Shown: positions 9,163 to 18,806 of the stretch, in pieces | How the letters are laid out: each line of letters begins with the position of its first letter | Numbering within the stretch: the first letter of the stretch is position 1 | From: Desulfohalovibrio reitneri | GTDB lineage: Bacteria; Desulfobacterota; Desulfovibrionia; Desulfovibrionales; Desulfovibrionaceae | DNA: 64,000 nucleotides | Direction: 5' to 3' | Assembly: GCF_000711295.1 (NCBI RefSeq) | Contig: NZ_JOMJ01000004.1 | Span: forward strand, 124,001-188,000 | Program-made: the position numbers and the translations under genes | The notes under the pieces: model-generated | Seen by the model: the letters and a program-made list of their open reading frames with translations, nothing else | The model's database searches: none | Told to the model about the DNA's origin: nothing

Positions 9163-10422
9163 CTATTGCTCCAGCAGCTTGTCCACCCTGGCCCGGCGAC
9201 GCAGTTCCTCGGCGCGCTGCTCGATGTAGTTGTTGTCGCGCACCATCTCGCTCCAGCCGTACCACAAGGCGTAGTCAGGGTTGATGTGGAAGGCGCCCTG
9301 GAAGGTGCGCATGCGGTGCTTGAGGAACATCAGCCACAGGCGCGTCTCGATCTCCGTGGGCGCGTCGTGGAAGGTCAGCAGGTCGGGGTAGGCGTACTTG
9401 TAGCTGTCCGGCTTTTTCAGGATGCCGTCCTCGTACAGCCCGGCCACCACGCGGATGGACTCGGCCAGCAGGTCGTCGGCGATGCGGATCATGTCGTCGC
9501 CGCGCCGCAGCTCCGCCCTGGCGTAGGACTCCTGGTGGCACTGGGAGCAGACCTTGACCATCTCCTCCCGCTCTTTGCGGAAGGCTTCTTCCGTGAGCCG
9601 GGCCACCTTGGCCTGCTTGACCACCTCAAGCCTGTCCGTGGGATTGCCCTGCGGGTCCAGCACGCCCAGACCCTTGAGCACGGTGGCCCGGTCCTCGGCC
9701 CATTCCTCGTCATCCGGCATGGGCAGCCGCACGCCCAGGAATCCCCAGCCGGTCATCACGGCGTGGTCGCCGCCCTCCATGTGGCAGGTCTGGCAGGTGG
9801 GAGCGGCCGCGTCCTCGGGCAGCGAGCCCTCCTGCACCAGCTTGTAGCGCACGCCGTGCTTGGAGGAGGAGTACATTTCCCACTGGGGGTGGTCCATGCC
9901 CATGTGGCAGGTGCGACAGGCCTGTGGCGACTGGGCCTCCTTCTTGGAAAAGAGATGGCGGGTGTGGCAGGAGTCGCACGATCCCGCGCCGTACGTGCTG
10001 CCAGCCTCGCGCAGTTCTTGCAGTTCCTCCTCGGACTTCAGCCCGATCTTGTGGCAGCCGCTGCATCCTTGTAGGCCGGTGCGCAGCGTCATGGGCTGCC
10101 AGTGGGTGGTGGGCATGGCCTTGTACGACTTCCAGCCCAGGGCGTGCTTGCCGTTGGAAAACTCCTCCACCCGCTGGGGATGGCACTGGCGGCAGGTCTC
10201 CGGCGTGGCCAGGGCCGCCTCGTGGGAGTCCTCGGCCGTGGTGTGCTCGGAGCCGTGGCAGGTGGCGCAGTCCGTGCCCACGCCCGAGTGGGCGCTGTTC
10301 TTCCAGTCGGAAACGATCTTGGGCGTGGTCTTGGCGTGACACTCCACGCACACGTCGGCCGCGCCAAAGGCCGGCGCGGCGCAAAGCAGCGCCAGGACGC
10401 ACGTCAGAAACAGTATCCGCAT
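9163..10422 (-). CDS. Octaheme c-type cytochrome, hydroxylamine-oxidoreductase-like
   Basis: The 419-residue precursor has a Sec signal peptide (cleavage near AFG-AAD, residue 21) and eight CxxCH motifs at residues 25, 52, 77, 120, 149, 169, 210 and 292. The wide gap before the eighth heme and the C-terminal segment with DxxNYIE are typical of the HAO-like octaheme family. HAO proper oxidises hydroxylamine; non-nitrifier relatives reduce nitrite or hydroxylamine in the periplasm. I cannot place the HAO cross-linking tyrosine without an alignment, so direction of catalysis stays open. The start has GGAGGG at 5 bases; an extension to 10491 lacks a signal-peptide N-terminus. The gene stands alone; no quinol partner is adjacent. 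Confidence 0.9.
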   Translation of the reverse strand: MRILFLTCVLALLCAAPAFGAADVCVECHAKTTPKIVSDWKNSAHSGVGTDCATCHGSEHTTAEDSHEAALATPETCRQCHPQRVEEFSNGKHALGWKSYKAMPTTHWQPMTLRTGLQGCSGCHKIGLKSEEELQELREAGSTYGAGSCDSCHTRHLFSKKEAQSPQACRTCHMGMDHPQWEMYSSSKHGVRYKLVQEGSLPEDAAAPTCQTCHMEGGDHAVMTGWGFLGVRLPMPDDEEWAEDRATVLKGLGVLDPQGNPTDRLEVVKQAKVARLTEEAFRKEREEMVKVCSQCHQESYARAELRRGDDMIRIADDLLAESIRVVAGLYEDGILKKPDSYKYAYPDLLTFHDAPTEIETRLWLMFLKHRMRTFQGAFHINPDYALWYGWSEMVRDNNYIEQRAEELRRRARVDKLLEQ

Positions 10423-10773
10423 AATCCCTCCATTGTTGCGGTCCCATCCTCTCCACGCTCCATACGGGACGCGGAACAATCCATTCCACAACCATGACGG
10501 AAAAAAAGCAAAAACAAAGGGGGCGGATGGGGGAGGAAGCGGGGAGGGGAAGGCGTGGGGATCGTGCGGGGGTGGGATCCTGCCCCGATTTTAAACAGCC
10601 TTGATCTAAGTGGAAGTCCGTGGCTCCTTGGGAGTGGAGGTCGAAAGAATAAGGAGAAAACTCTCCACTGGCCATTGATTTCGGAACGCAGAGTGAATAG
10701 GGTGATTTTCCGTAAAGAGGTTAAAGAAATTTATCTTGTGCCTTTTTTCGCAAGCAAGCGTGGGAGGACGGCA
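10423..10773. other. Gap between the cytochrome and the AT-rich islet
   Basis: The first part must hold the promoter of the minus-strand cytochrome. GC content falls visibly from about 10580 on. The plus frame stays open from an ATG at 10555 into the next gene, so a longer start for that gene (10555, or GTG codons near 10690-10702) cannot be excluded. I see no RNA gene or clear operator. Confidence 0.5.
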
Positions 10774-11130
10774 TTGGCCAGCGACAACGGATTACGCTTC
10801 AAATACGTTTTCAGGGATGATTTCAGTCCGAGATACGCTAACGGGGTTTTTGGCGGAGCCACCCCAAAAGGCGAGATCAATATGAACTTCTTCTTGGAGA
10901 GGTTTCCTGTTCCTAAATCTGTTTACCATGAGATCGACACCGATACGGGGCGGCTGGGCAAAGAGATGAGCCGGGAGCCAGAGCAGAAGATGATCATCCG
11001 TGACATAGTTGCTGGTGTCGTACTCAACTATGACGAGGCGAAAGCGATCCACAATTGGCTTGGCGACAGGCTGGCAGAGATTGAGAGTCGCAAGGCACTG
11101 GCTCAGCATAGAGACGAGGAGGTGCAGTAG
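10774..11130 (+). CDS. Small hypothetical protein, DUF3467-like
   Basis: From a TTG start with GGGAGGA 4 bases upstream this gives 118 residues; upstream in-frame starts exist (see gap entry). A beta-rich core FRDDFSPRYANGVFGGATP is followed by GEINMNFFLERFPVP and, near the end, IVAGVVLNYDEAKAIHNWLGDRLAEIE. The pattern YANG...(E/D)xxxxF...VxLxxxEAKxLxxxL resembles DUF3467, a family without established function. The gene is lower in GC than its flanks and ends 1 base before the ATG of the HicB-like gene, so the three islet genes form one unit. Family assignment is tentative. Confidence 0.6.
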   Translation: MASDNGLRFKYVFRDDFSPRYANGVFGGATPKGEINMNFFLERFPVPKSVYHEIDTDTGRLGKEMSREPEQKMIIRDIVAGVVLNYDEAKAIHNWLGDRLAEIESRKALAQHRDEEVQ

Positions 11131-11131
11131 A

Positions 11132-11536
11132 ATGGCGCAAGCTATGGAGATGTACCCTGAGAAGACAAGCGAAGCAGCAGGAGGCATGGGATACTTTTCG
11201 CCCCCTGAATCCACTCCTTCTGGACCCTTCCAGTTTGAGCGCGATGAGTTTTATAGCTCAGTCGGCCCAAGGAGGATATTGTTGCGTGAGGTTTCCGGGC
11301 ATGCGCTCAATTCTCCCTTGGCAGTCATTGTTGAGCATGACGAGGATGAGTACTTCGTTACCTCTGGGCAGGTTCCTCGTATCTATGGATGCGGGAACAC
11401 TCTTCAAGAGGCGCTCAGCATGTTTGGGGACGAAGCTTGGTCACTGTGGGAAGACCTCAACGAGGACAACAACTGGACCCAAGAGATGCTTGACCTTCGA
11501 AAGAACCTGAGGGGCCTCTTCCCCCATGAAGGGTGA
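11132..11536 (+). CDS. HicB-like antitoxin candidate
   Basis: The 134-residue protein has GAGGAGG about 10 bases before its ATG. Residues about 50-110 read like a HicB fold: SPLAVIVEHDEDEYFVTSGQVPRIYGCGNTLQEAL, compared with the family pattern of a strand, D-x-DGYxVxxPxxPGxxxxGxTxEEA, then a helix. No ribbon-helix-helix or HTH is seen, so autoregulation is uncertain. It overlaps the following HicA-like gene by 11 bases. HicBA pairs are type II toxin-antitoxin modules in which HicA is an mRNA interferase. The match is by pattern only; a different small two-gene module is possible. Confidence 0.55.
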   Translation: MAQAMEMYPEKTSEAAGGMGYFSPPESTPSGPFQFERDEFYSSVGPRRILLREVSGHALNSPLAVIVEHDEDEYFVTSGQVPRIYGCGNTLQEALSMFGDEAWSLWEDLNEDNNWTQEMLDLRKNLRGLFPHEG

Positions 11537-11804
11537 GTATAAAGCTCTTGATGTCAGGGGCATTTGCGAGAAGAAAGCCGAAACAAAGTTCGGGGCTACC
11601 AAAGAGCACCAGGCCGTCTTGCGCAAGAGAGATGGAACCAAGGTCGGGAAAGTCACAGTGTCCAAGGGGCGAAATCCCATCAAGCGCAAAACACTCCACG
11701 ATGGAATAAGAAATCAGTTGCGGCTTACAAAAGAGCAGTTTGAGCGTTTTTTGGATTGCTCCATGACACCAGATGAGTACCTAGACATCCTCGACCAACT
11801 CTAA
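11526..11804 (+). CDS. HicA-like toxin candidate
   Basis: This basic 92-residue protein overlaps the HicB-like gene by 11 bases. Its centre (KFGATKEHQAVLRKRDG, then VGKVTVSKGRN-IKRKTLHDGIRNQL, then LTKEQFERFL) follows the HicA order: G-(S/x)-H strand with the catalytic His, hydrophobic strand, TVPxH-like strand, K-GTLRxI helix, final helix. The best candidate for the catalytic His is H28 (KEH), offset from the canonical GSHH. Its basic character suits RNA binding. It may be an active but divergent interferase or an inactive relative. A strong terminator follows. Confidence 0.5.
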   Translation: MKGEYKALDVRGICEKKAETKFGATKEHQAVLRKRDGTKVGKVTVSKGRNPIKRKTLHDGIRNQLRLTKEQFERFLDCSMTPDEYLDILDQL

Positions 11805-11833
11805 GAACCTAGCCCCCTCTCTCCACCCACCCC

Positions 11834-11858
11834 AGCCCGTCCCCAGACGGGCTTTTTT
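11834..11858 (+). terminator. Intrinsic terminator of the AT-rich islet
   Basis: An 8-bp stem AGCCCGTC / GACGGGCT with a 4-base loop runs directly into six T residues, 30 bases after the HicA-like stop codon. Confidence 0.85.
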
Positions 11859-11962
11859 GTGCCCCAGCCTCGAAGCCTGCTCGGAGTGGGGGTTTACAGG
11901 GCCGCGCAGCCCCCTGGCTGCCCGAAGGGCGAAATCCTCCTCTTCCCTTCCTCCTCTTCGTC

Positions 11963-12535
11963 CTACTTTCTTCCAGCCACCAGTTCCTCCAGGCTTCTTT
12001 TGGGGACGTGGTGCCGGTTTTGCTCGTCGCGCCAGTATTTGATGGAGTCTTGCACGGTGTCGGTGACGATTTCCTCGCCGGATCGGCCCAGGGCCAGGAC
12101 GAGGAGGGGGTGGAGGTGATCGGGGAGGTCCAGGGCTTGGGCGAGTTTGTCGCGGTTGATGGAACCGAGGATGCATCCGGCGAAGCCTTTTTCCACGGCG
12201 CCGAGCATGATGGTCTGGGCGGCGATTCCGTGGTCGCAGTCCGGGGAGTCGGCCAGGGTGGTGTCGTGGAGTATGGCGACGTAGGCGGTGGGGCGTTCGT
12301 TTTCCGCCGGGCCCGGCCAGTCGGGCAGGTAGCCCGCCCAGCCCAGGCAGGGGTAGACGGCGGCGCACGCGTCGGGGTCGGCGACCAGGAAGTACTTGAG
12401 AGGCTGGCGGTTGGCGGCGGAGGGGGTGAGCCGGGCCAGTTCGACCAGGTCCTCCAGGTCGGCCATGGCGGGGGGATTGTCCTGGGCGAACCGGCGGGTG
12501 CTGCGGTTGGCGGCCACGAGGTCCTTGAGGGGCAT
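11963..12535 (-). CDS. Nitroreductase family protein
   Basis: A 190-residue FMN-dependent oxidoreductase fold. The N-terminal RSTRRF binds the flavin phosphate in this family, and PSAANRQPLKYFLV and GIAAQTIMLGAVEKGFAGCILGS match the other flavin-contact segments. Family members reduce nitro compounds, quinones or flavins with NAD(P)H; the substrate here is unknown. AAGGAGG lies 6 bases before the ATG. Only 10 bases separate it from the upstream PP-loop gene, so the two form a minus-strand operon. Confidence 0.9.
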   Translation of the reverse strand: MPLKDLVAANRSTRRFAQDNPPAMADLEDLVELARLTPSAANRQPLKYFLVADPDACAAVYPCLGWAGYLPDWPGPAENERPTAYVAILHDTTLADSPDCDHGIAAQTIMLGAVEKGFAGCILGSINRDKLAQALDLPDHLHPLLVLALGRSGEEIVTDTVQDSIKYWRDEQNRHHVPKRSLEELVAGRK

Positions 12536-12545
12536 GGTGTCCTCC

Positions 12546-13376
12546 TTACATGTAGCCCAGGCTGCGGAGCTGGGCCATGGCGTCTTCTTTTTCCAGGCCG
12601 CGCCCGAAACGTTCGGGCAGGGCGGCCATGTCCTGCTCCCAGGCGGGCACGCCGGGCTGGACCGGTTTGGTGGCGGAGCGCGATCCCAGGGAGCGGTATC
12701 CTTGCTCGTAGAGTGGGCAGACGGGGAGTCCGTTGTCCAGGGTTGCTCGCCAGACTTCGGTCTCGGTGAGGGGCAGGAGCGGCTGGAGGCGCAGGTGGGG
12801 CGGATTGTCGCGCGGCTCCTCGGGGGCGTCGCAGGCCCGGGCGGGGTGCTCGTCCCAGCGCACGGCCGTGATCAGGGCTCCCAGGCCGGTGGCGCGGATG
12901 TGTTGGCGCAGGGGCAGGGTCTTGAGCAAGTGGTTGGCCGGTGGGGAGTCCGGCTGAAAGAGGAAGGGGGAGGGCGGGGCGTCCAGTTCGGCCAGCGCGG
13001 CGCGGGAGGCGGGGTCGAGCCTGTCCGGGGGCAGGGCGTCGCCTGGAGAGGCGGCGTCCAGGAGCGGGGCGTTCCGCAGGACGACCAGTTCAAGGGACCA
13101 GTCGGTTTCCAGACGGCGCACGAAGTCCCTGATTTCGGGAAAAACGTCGCCATCGTCGATGAACAGGGCGCGCGGCTGGGTGAGTCCGGCCACTTCGGCG
13201 GCGCGGCGGGCCAGCCACAGGGCCAGGGTGGAGTCCTTGCCCCCTGTCCAGGCCAAGGCCACTCCGTCCGGCCCGAAGCGCCGGAGGGCCCCGGCCAGGG
13301 AGTCCCGGGCAAGGGACAGCTTGTCCTCCAGAGAGAGGCCCATGAGCCGTGCCTGTTCGGCCAGTTCAACCGGCAT
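12546..13376 (-). CDS. Phosphoadenosine phosphosulfate reductase-family (PP-loop) protein
   Basis: This 276-residue protein has a PP-loop, AWTGGKDSTLAL (about 42-53), used by the PAPS reductase/CysD family to bind adenylyl groups, and a later ITAVRWDEHPARA that parallels the GARRDEEKSRA segment of CysD. The C-terminal CGLHC-type cysteines of PAPS reductase are absent (only scattered Cys), so CysD-like adenylyl transfer or a sulfur-trafficking role is more likely than PAPS reduction. No cysN-like GTPase lies nearby. The ATG at 13376 has GGAAG upstream; the longer reading to 13739 is the antisense shadow of the divergent kinase gene. Confidence 0.8.
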   Translation of the reverse strand: MPVELAEQARLMGLSLEDKLSLARDSLAGALRRFGPDGVALAWTGGKDSTLALWLARRAAEVAGLTQPRALFIDDGDVFPEIRDFVRRLETDWSLELVVLRNAPLLDAASPGDALPPDRLDPASRAALAELDAPPSPFLFQPDSPPANHLLKTLPLRQHIRATGLGALITAVRWDEHPARACDAPEEPRDNPPHLRLQPLLPLTETEVWRATLDNGLPVCPLYEQGYRSLGSRSATKPVQPGVPAWEQDMAALPERFGRGLEKEDAMAQLRSLGYM

Positions 13377-13626
13377 GGGACTTCCACAGGGCGGTGGTGC
13401 ATCGTGTGCTGGGCATGGTCCGGGTGTAGCCCAATGCCGGGGGGCGGGTCCACAGGCGGTGGTGCCTGTTGGCGACATGCCCGGCAAAGCTGGACAGGCG
13501 GGGAAAAAGTTGCTCAATTGACACCCCGTGTGGCCTTGGGAATGCCCCGTGGGGCGGTCCGCCCCGCGCCATCCAGTATCGCGGGCGAGCGTGGGGAGGT
13601 TGGAGAGGTTGCCCTGTCCTTGGTTG

Positions 13627-16600
13627 ATGTCCGCAATGCGGGGCGGAGCGGGAAATCGGCCCGTTTCCCTTCCCCTTTTTCCGCTGGTTCTCATTCTCGC
13701 GGTGCTTCTCGTTCCGTCGGGAGTGACGGCCGCCGCCAAGACCGTCCGGGTGGGCGTCTACGACAACATGCCCATGATCGGCGCGGCCGGCGAAGGCGGG
13801 GCCAAGGGCATCTATGTCGACGTGCTGCGGGAGGTGGCCGCGCGGGAAGGGTGGAACCTGGAGTTCCGGCCCGCCTCCTGGCCGGAAGCCTTCCGCATGC
13901 TGCGCCAGGGCGAGATCGATCTGCTTCCCGTGGTGGCCCACACTCCTGGACGCACCGCCTATCTCGACTTCGCCGAGACCGCCCTCATGGCCAACTGGGG
14001 CGTGGTCTACACACGCCCCGCGGCCGGGGTGGACTCCATCATGGACCTGGAAGGCATGCGGGTGGGGCTGCAGCCCGGCGACACCCACGCCAGGGCGTTC
14101 CGCAGGCTGGTGGACAACTTCCAGGTGCGGGTGGAGATAGTAAATCTCCCGAAATACAAAGACATTTTTCGCGATTTGGACGCCGGTCTGATCGAAGCGG
14201 GCGTGGTCAACCGCATTTTCGGGCAGCTCAACGATGAGGGCTACCACGTCCGGGCCACCAGCATCATCTTCAATCCCATAGAAATGCGCTACGCCGTGCC
14301 CGAGGGCGACCCCGCCGGGGTGCTCCCCGGGCTGAACCTGCAGCTCCCGTCCATCAAGGAGGCTTCGGGCTCGGTTTTCCACCAGTCAATGAACCGCTGG
14401 TTCGGCGGCGCGGAGGGTGGGACTCCCGACTGGGTCTGGCTGACCCTGGCGGGCATCGCGGTGGCGGTGGCCGGGCTGGGGGGGCTCGTTTTGTGGCTGC
14501 GCCGCCTCGTCAGGGCCAAGACCCGCCGCATCCGCGAGCAGAACGAGGAACTGGAGCGGGAGGTGGCCGTGCGCAGAAGCGCCCAGGAGGCGCTTCGGGA
14601 GAGCGAGGGCCGCTACCGCACCCTGGTGGAGAACGCGGGGGAGGGCGTGATCGTCATCCAGGACGAGCGGTACCGCTTCATCAACCCCGCCATGTGCGCC
14701 ATCACGGGATACGAGGAGGACTGGCTGCTGGGGCGGGACATCGGCGAGACCGTCCACCCCGAGGACCTGCCCATGGTGCGGGAGCGCATCAAGTCCCGCC
14801 TGAGCGGCGGGGCGTCGCCCAGGACGTACGAGTTCCGATCCATCCACGCCGACGGGCGGGTGCACTGGCACCATGTCTCGGCCGTGGCCATTACCTGGGA
14901 GGGGCGGCCGGCCAGCCTGGCCTTCGTTTCGGACGTGACCATGCGCAGGGAGCGCGAGGAGCGGCTGCGCATGCTCACGGCCATGGTGGAGCAAGCGGCC
15001 GACCCCATGATCCGCACCGACGCCGACTTCCGCATCCGCTACATGAACAGGGCGGCGGAGGAACTGTTTGGCTGGGAGCTTGTGGACCTGTACGGACAGA
15101 AACCGGATATCCTGAACGCGGAGGACGACCCGGAAGAGGCCCAGCGTGAGATTTACGAAATCCTTCAGGCCGGGCGGAAGTATTCCGGGGAGATGCGCAA
15201 CCGCCGCAAGAACGGCGAGGTGTTCGATGTCCAGATGCGGATATCCCCCATCTTCGGGCCGGAGGGAAACATCGTGGCCTACACCGCCTCCCAGCACGAC
15301 GTGACACGCCGCAAGGAGGCGGAGCGGGCCATCAGGAGGGAATACGCCCTCAATCGCGCCCAGGCGGAGATCGCCAGGGCGGTAGTCCAGCCGGACATGA
15401 CCATGGGGCGGCTGGCCGAGGTGGTGCGGCGGGTGGCCATGGACATCACCGACAGCGAGCACTGTTTCGTCTCCTCCATCGACCGGGCCACCGGCGACAA
15501 CGTGGGGCACACGCTGTCGCCCATGATGGAAAACGGGAACTGCGAGGTGGAGGGCAAGCGGACGGCCTTCGCCAAAAAGCGGGGCGGCTACCTGGGCCTA
15601 TGGGGCCACGCCCTGAACACCGGGGAGCCGTTCTTCACCAACGCCCCCCGGGAACACGCGGCGAGCACGGGGGTTCCGGACGGGCACGTGCCCCTGCGCC
15701 GCTTCCTGGCCGCTCCGGCGGTCTACCGTGGCGAAGCGCTGGGGGAGATCGCCCTGGCCAACTCCAGCCGCGACTACACCGAGCGCGACCTGGAGACGGT
15801 GGGCGTCCTGGCCGGGCTGTTCTCCGTGGCCGTTGCCGGCATCCGCAACCGCGAGGACATGCTGGAGGCCAAGGAGCAGGCCGAGGAGGCCAGCCAGACC
15901 AAGTCGCTCTTTTTGGCCAACATGAGCCACGAGGTGCGCACCCCGCTGCACGGCATCCTGGGCATGCTGCAGCTTCTGGAGGATACTGGCCTGGACGACG
16001 AGCAGCGGGAGCTCCTCACTGCGGCCATGCAGTCCTCCAACCGCCTTGCCCGGCTTTTGGCCGACATCCTCGACCTCTCCAGGGTTGAGGCTGGCAAGCT
16101 CAGCATCCAGGCCGAACCCTTCGACCTGCACGCCGCCGTGCGGCAGGTGGAGGAACTGTTCCGGGTGACGTCCAGGCAGACCGGCGTTGAGCTGCGCACC
16201 GAAATGGGCGAAGACGCCCCGCGCTGGCTGCGCGGCGACCCGGCCAGGCTGCAGCAGGTGCTGAACAACTTGGTGGGCAACGCCTTCAAGTTCACTTCCG
16301 AAGGGATCGTGTCCATAACGGTGGTGGCCCTTGATCGGTCGGACGGGGGCGGGCCAGCTCCCATCCGCTTCAGCGTGACCGACACCGGCGTGGGCATCCC
16401 CGAGGAGACCCGGGCCGGGCTGTTCACCCCCTTCTCCCAGGTGGACAGCGGCTACACCCGGCGCTTCCAGGGCGCGGGCCTGGGGCTGTCCATCGTCAAG
16501 CGGCTGGTGGACCTCATGGGCGGGACCGTGTCCGTGGAAAGCCAGGAGGGTGAGGGCAGCACGTTCCGCGTGACCATCCCCTTCCAGCCGGCCCAGGACC

Positions 16601-17025
16601 CGAGCGGCCGCTCCGGCGGGCCTTCCGCCCAGGCGCGGAGCGAAACCGGCGGAGCGCGGGTGCTTGTGGTGGAGGACGACCGGGTGAGCCGTCTGTTCGT
16701 GGAGCGGGAGATGCAGAAGGCGGGCTGGAGGGTGCTTTCGGCCCGGGACGGCAAGGAGGCGCTGGAGGTCCTGTCCCGGGAGGATGTGGACGTCGTGTTC
16801 ATGGACGTGCAGATGCCGGGGCTGGACGGCGTGGAGGCCACCAAGGCTATTCGCCGCGGCGAGGCGGGGGAGGACAAGGCGGACGTGCCCATCGTGGCCA
16901 TGACCGCCTACGCCATGGTGGGCGACGAGGAGTCCTTTCGCGCGGCGGGCATGAACGACTACTTGGCCAAGCCGGTCAAGGTGGAGTCCATCCACGAGGT
17001 GGTGCGGCGGATTCTTCCGGGATGA
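13627..17025 (+). CDS. Hybrid sensor histidine kinase with periplasmic solute-binding domain
   Basis: About 1132 residues. A signal/anchor helix (about 15-35) leads to an SBP_bac_3-type domain (about 38-260; [11 protein letters not shown]). A transmembrane helix (about 275-297) and coiled coil follow, then two PAS domains (about 325-580), GAF (about 600-735), HisKA with H768 ([12 protein letters not shown]), HATPase ([25 protein letters not shown]) and a receiver with D1060 ([11 protein letters not shown]). A periplasmic small molecule, probably amino-acid-like, is the likely signal. The start is uncertain: ATG 13627 lacks a good ribosome site; ATG 13636 or a TTG behind GGGGAGG slightly upstream are alternatives. 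It is followed by the nickel operon, but a functional link is not shown. Confidence 0.9.
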   Translation: MSAMRGGAGNRPVSLPLFPLVLILAVLLVPSGVTAAAKTVRVGVYDNMPMIGAAGEGGAKGIYVDVLREVAAREGWNLEFRPASWPEAFRMLRQGEIDLLPVVAHTPGRTAYLDFAETALMANWGVVYTRPAAGVDSIMDLEGMRVGLQPGDTHARAFRRLVDNFQVRVEIVNLPKYKDIFRDLDAGLIEAGVVNRIFGQLNDEGYHVRATSIIFNPIEMRYAVPEGDPAGVLPGLNLQLPSIKEASGSVFHQSMNRWFGGAEGGTPDWVWLTLAGIAVAVAGLGGLVLWLRRLVRAKTRRIREQNEELEREVAVRRSAQEALRESEGRYRTLVENAGEGVIVIQDERYRFINPAMCAITGYEEDWLLGRDIGETVHPEDLPMVRERIKSRLSGGASPRTYEFRSIHADGRVHWHHVSAVAITWEGRPASLAFVSDVTMRREREERLRMLTAMVEQAADPMIRTDADFRIRYMNRAAEELFGWELVDLYGQKPDILNAEDDPEEAQREIYEILQAGRKYSGEMRNRRKNGEVFDVQMRISPIFGPEGNIVAYTASQHDVTRRKEAERAIRREYALNRAQAEIARAVVQPDMTMGRLAEVVRRVAMDITDSEHCFVSSIDRATGDNVGHTLSPMMENGNCEVEGKRTAFAKKRGGYLGLWGHALNTGEPFFTNAPREHAASTGVPDGHVPLRRFLAAPAVYRGEALGEIALANSSRDYTERDLETVGVLAGLFSVAVAGIRNREDMLEAKEQAEEASQTKSLFLANMSHEVRTPLHGILGMLQLLEDTGLDDEQRELLTAAMQSSNRLARLLADILDLSRVEAGKLSIQAEPFDLHAAVRQVEELFRVTSRQTGVELRTEMGEDAPRWLRGDPARLQQVLNNLVGNAFKFTSEGIVSITVVALDRSDGGGPAPIRFSVTDTGVGIPEETRAGLFTPFSQVDSGYTRRFQGAGLGLSIVKRLVDLMGGTVSVESQEGEGSTFRVTIPFQPAQDPSGRSGGPSAQARSETGGARVLVVEDDRVSRLFVEREMQKAGWRVLSARDGKEALEVLSREDVDVVFMDVQMPGLDGVEATKAIRRGEAGEDKADVPIVAMTAYAMVGDEESFRAAGMNDYLAKPVKVESIHEVVRRILPG

Positions 17026-17095
17026 TGCAGGGCGCTACCGGGCACGTGGACAACAGGGACCACTCAAGCTGGAAAAGGAGGAACCGTTCGGGCGT

Positions 17096-17157
17096 TTGAC
17101 TAAATTTTAAAAGAGGGCTACTCCGTGACACGAATTGCTTATTCGTAGCAAAAGGAG
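17096..17157 (+). promoter_or_regulatory. Upstream control region of nikABCDE with an inverted repeat
   Basis: A TTGACT hexamer at 17096 could be a -35 element; the -10 (TACTCC at 17 bases) is weak. Between it and the ribosome site (AAAGGAG, 17151) lies a perfect inverted repeat ACGAAT-N5-ATTCGT (17130-17146). Its place suits an operator or a small RNA hairpin. It does not match the E. coli NikR site, and no nikR gene is in the window. Confidence 0.45.
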
Positions 17158-17162
17158 CCCTT

Positions 17163-18800
17163 ATGACCGTGCCGCGCCATTCCCTTTTTCTGGTCCTTCA
17201 CTTTGCCACAGCCCTGGTTCTGTTCTGCATGGCCGGCCATGCAGCCGCTTCCCCGCAGGTGGGCGAGGACACCCTGGTGTACTCCTGGCCTTCCAATGTA
17301 GGTCCGCTCAATCCCCATCAGTATTCTCCGAATCAGATGTTCGGACAGGCCATGGTTTACGAGCCCCTGGTCAAGTACCAGGCGGACGGCTCGGTGAAGC
17401 CGTGGCTAGCCGATTCTTGGGAGGTGAGCGAAGACGGACGGGTGTACACATTCCAACTGCGCGAAGATGTGACCTTTTCCGATGGAGTCCCCTTCACTGC
17501 GGAGGCCGTGAAAAGGAACCTCGACGCTGTTCTGGCGAACCATCGCGGCCATTACTGGCTGGAATTGGTCAATCAGCTCCATATGGTGAACGAGGCTGGC
17601 GGTCAGGCCGTGAAGGTGCTGGGGGAGCATTCGGTGCAGCTCACCCTGCACGAACCATATTATCCCATTCTGCAGGAGCTTGCCCTCATCCGGCCTGTGC
17701 GTTTCCTCTCTCCTGCTGCCTTTCCCGAAGACGGAGACACTTCCGAAGGCATCGCCGCCCCCGTCGGAACCGGACCCTGGAAGGTCGTGGAACTGGTCAA
17801 AGGCGAATATGACCTGTTTGTCCGCAACGAGAACTACTGGGGAGACAAACCCCGAATGAAGCGCCTGCTCATCAAGGTTATCCCTGACTCCAACGCCCGG
17901 GCCGTGGCCTTCGAGACGGGGGACATCGACCTCATTTACGGCTCGGGTGGCCACGGAGGCGGCCAACTGGGACTGGACATGTTCCAGCTCTATCAAAATC
18001 GTGCAGATGTCACGGCCCGGGTTTCGCCTCCTTTGGCCACGCGCGCCATGGCGCTGAACAGCAATCGTTTTCCCACCGGCGAACTCGCTGTGCGCCGTGC
18101 CATTCTGCACGCGGTGAACAAGCCCGCTTTGGTGAAGCACGTCTTCCTCGGAGTGGAACAGCAGGCCGACACCCTGTTCGCTCCCTCCATGCCCTACTGC
18201 GACATCGGCCTGGAGCCGTATGGCTATGATCCGGCCAGGGCCGAGCGGCTCCTTGAGGATGCGGGCTGGACCCTCGACGAGGGAGAGGAATATCGCACAC
18301 GAAACGGCAAAGTCCTCGCTCTTGACCTCTGCTTCGTGGGCAATGACGCGATAATGAAGTCTGTGGCCGAGGTGGTGCAGGGCAATCTCGGACGGGTCGG
18401 CGTCAAGGTGACGCTGGTCGGCGAAGAGAGCGATTCCTTTCTTGTTCGGCAGAAGAACGGCCGTTTCGGCATGATTTTCGGCAATACCTGGGGGCCTCCG
18501 TACGATCCCCACTCCTTTTGCAGCTCCATGCGCGTGCCTTCGCACGCGGATTATCAGGCCCAGCTCGGCCTGCCGATGAAGGAGGAGATCGACGCTAAGA
18601 TCGGCCGAGTACTCGTTACCGTGGACGAGGCGGAACGAAGCGGTTTGTACGCGGATATTCTAGGCACATTGCATGAGCAGGCGGTTTATCTGCCTCTTAC
18701 ATACATGACATCCATTATGGTGCACAGGGATGACCTCGAAGGCGCCTCCTTCGGAGCCACCAAGAACGAGATTCCCTTCAGCCCCATGCATAAGCGGTAA
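17163..18800 (+). CDS. nikA: Nickel ABC transporter, periplasmic nickel-binding protein
   Basis: The 545-residue precursor has a Sec signal peptide (about 1-29). The mature part follows E. coli NikA closely as I remember it: VGPLNPHQY-PNQMF, MVYEPLVKYQADGSV-PWL, LFVRNENYWGDKP and SSMRVPSHADYQAQ-GL. NikA is a peptide/opine-type binding protein that delivers Ni(II), often as a His or metallophore complex, to NikBC. Ribosome site AAAGGAG is 5 bases before ATG. First gene of a tight five-gene operon; nickel would serve [NiFe] hydrogenase in a Desulfovibrio-like cell (inference). Confidence 0.95.
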   Translation: MTVPRHSLFLVLHFATALVLFCMAGHAAASPQVGEDTLVYSWPSNVGPLNPHQYSPNQMFGQAMVYEPLVKYQADGSVKPWLADSWEVSEDGRVYTFQLREDVTFSDGVPFTAEAVKRNLDAVLANHRGHYWLELVNQLHMVNEAGGQAVKVLGEHSVQLTLHEPYYPILQELALIRPVRFLSPAAFPEDGDTSEGIAAPVGTGPWKVVELVKGEYDLFVRNENYWGDKPRMKRLLIKVIPDSNARAVAFETGDIDLIYGSGGHGGGQLGLDMFQLYQNRADVTARVSPPLATRAMALNSNRFPTGELAVRRAILHAVNKPALVKHVFLGVEQQADTLFAPSMPYCDIGLEPYGYDPARAERLLEDAGWTLDEGEEYRTRNGKVLALDLCFVGNDAIMKSVAEVVQGNLGRVGVKVTLVGEESDSFLVRQKNGRFGMIFGNTWGPPYDPHSFCSSMRVPSHADYQAQLGLPMKEEIDAKIGRVLVTVDEAERSGLYADILGTLHEQAVYLPLTYMTSIMVHRDDLEGASFGATKNEIPFSPMHKR

Positions 18801-18806
18801 GCTGCC

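Noticed and set aside
13377-13739. N-terminal extension of the PP-loop protein
   Set aside because: It overlaps the divergent kinase gene and lacks family similarity; ATG 13376 has a ribosome site.
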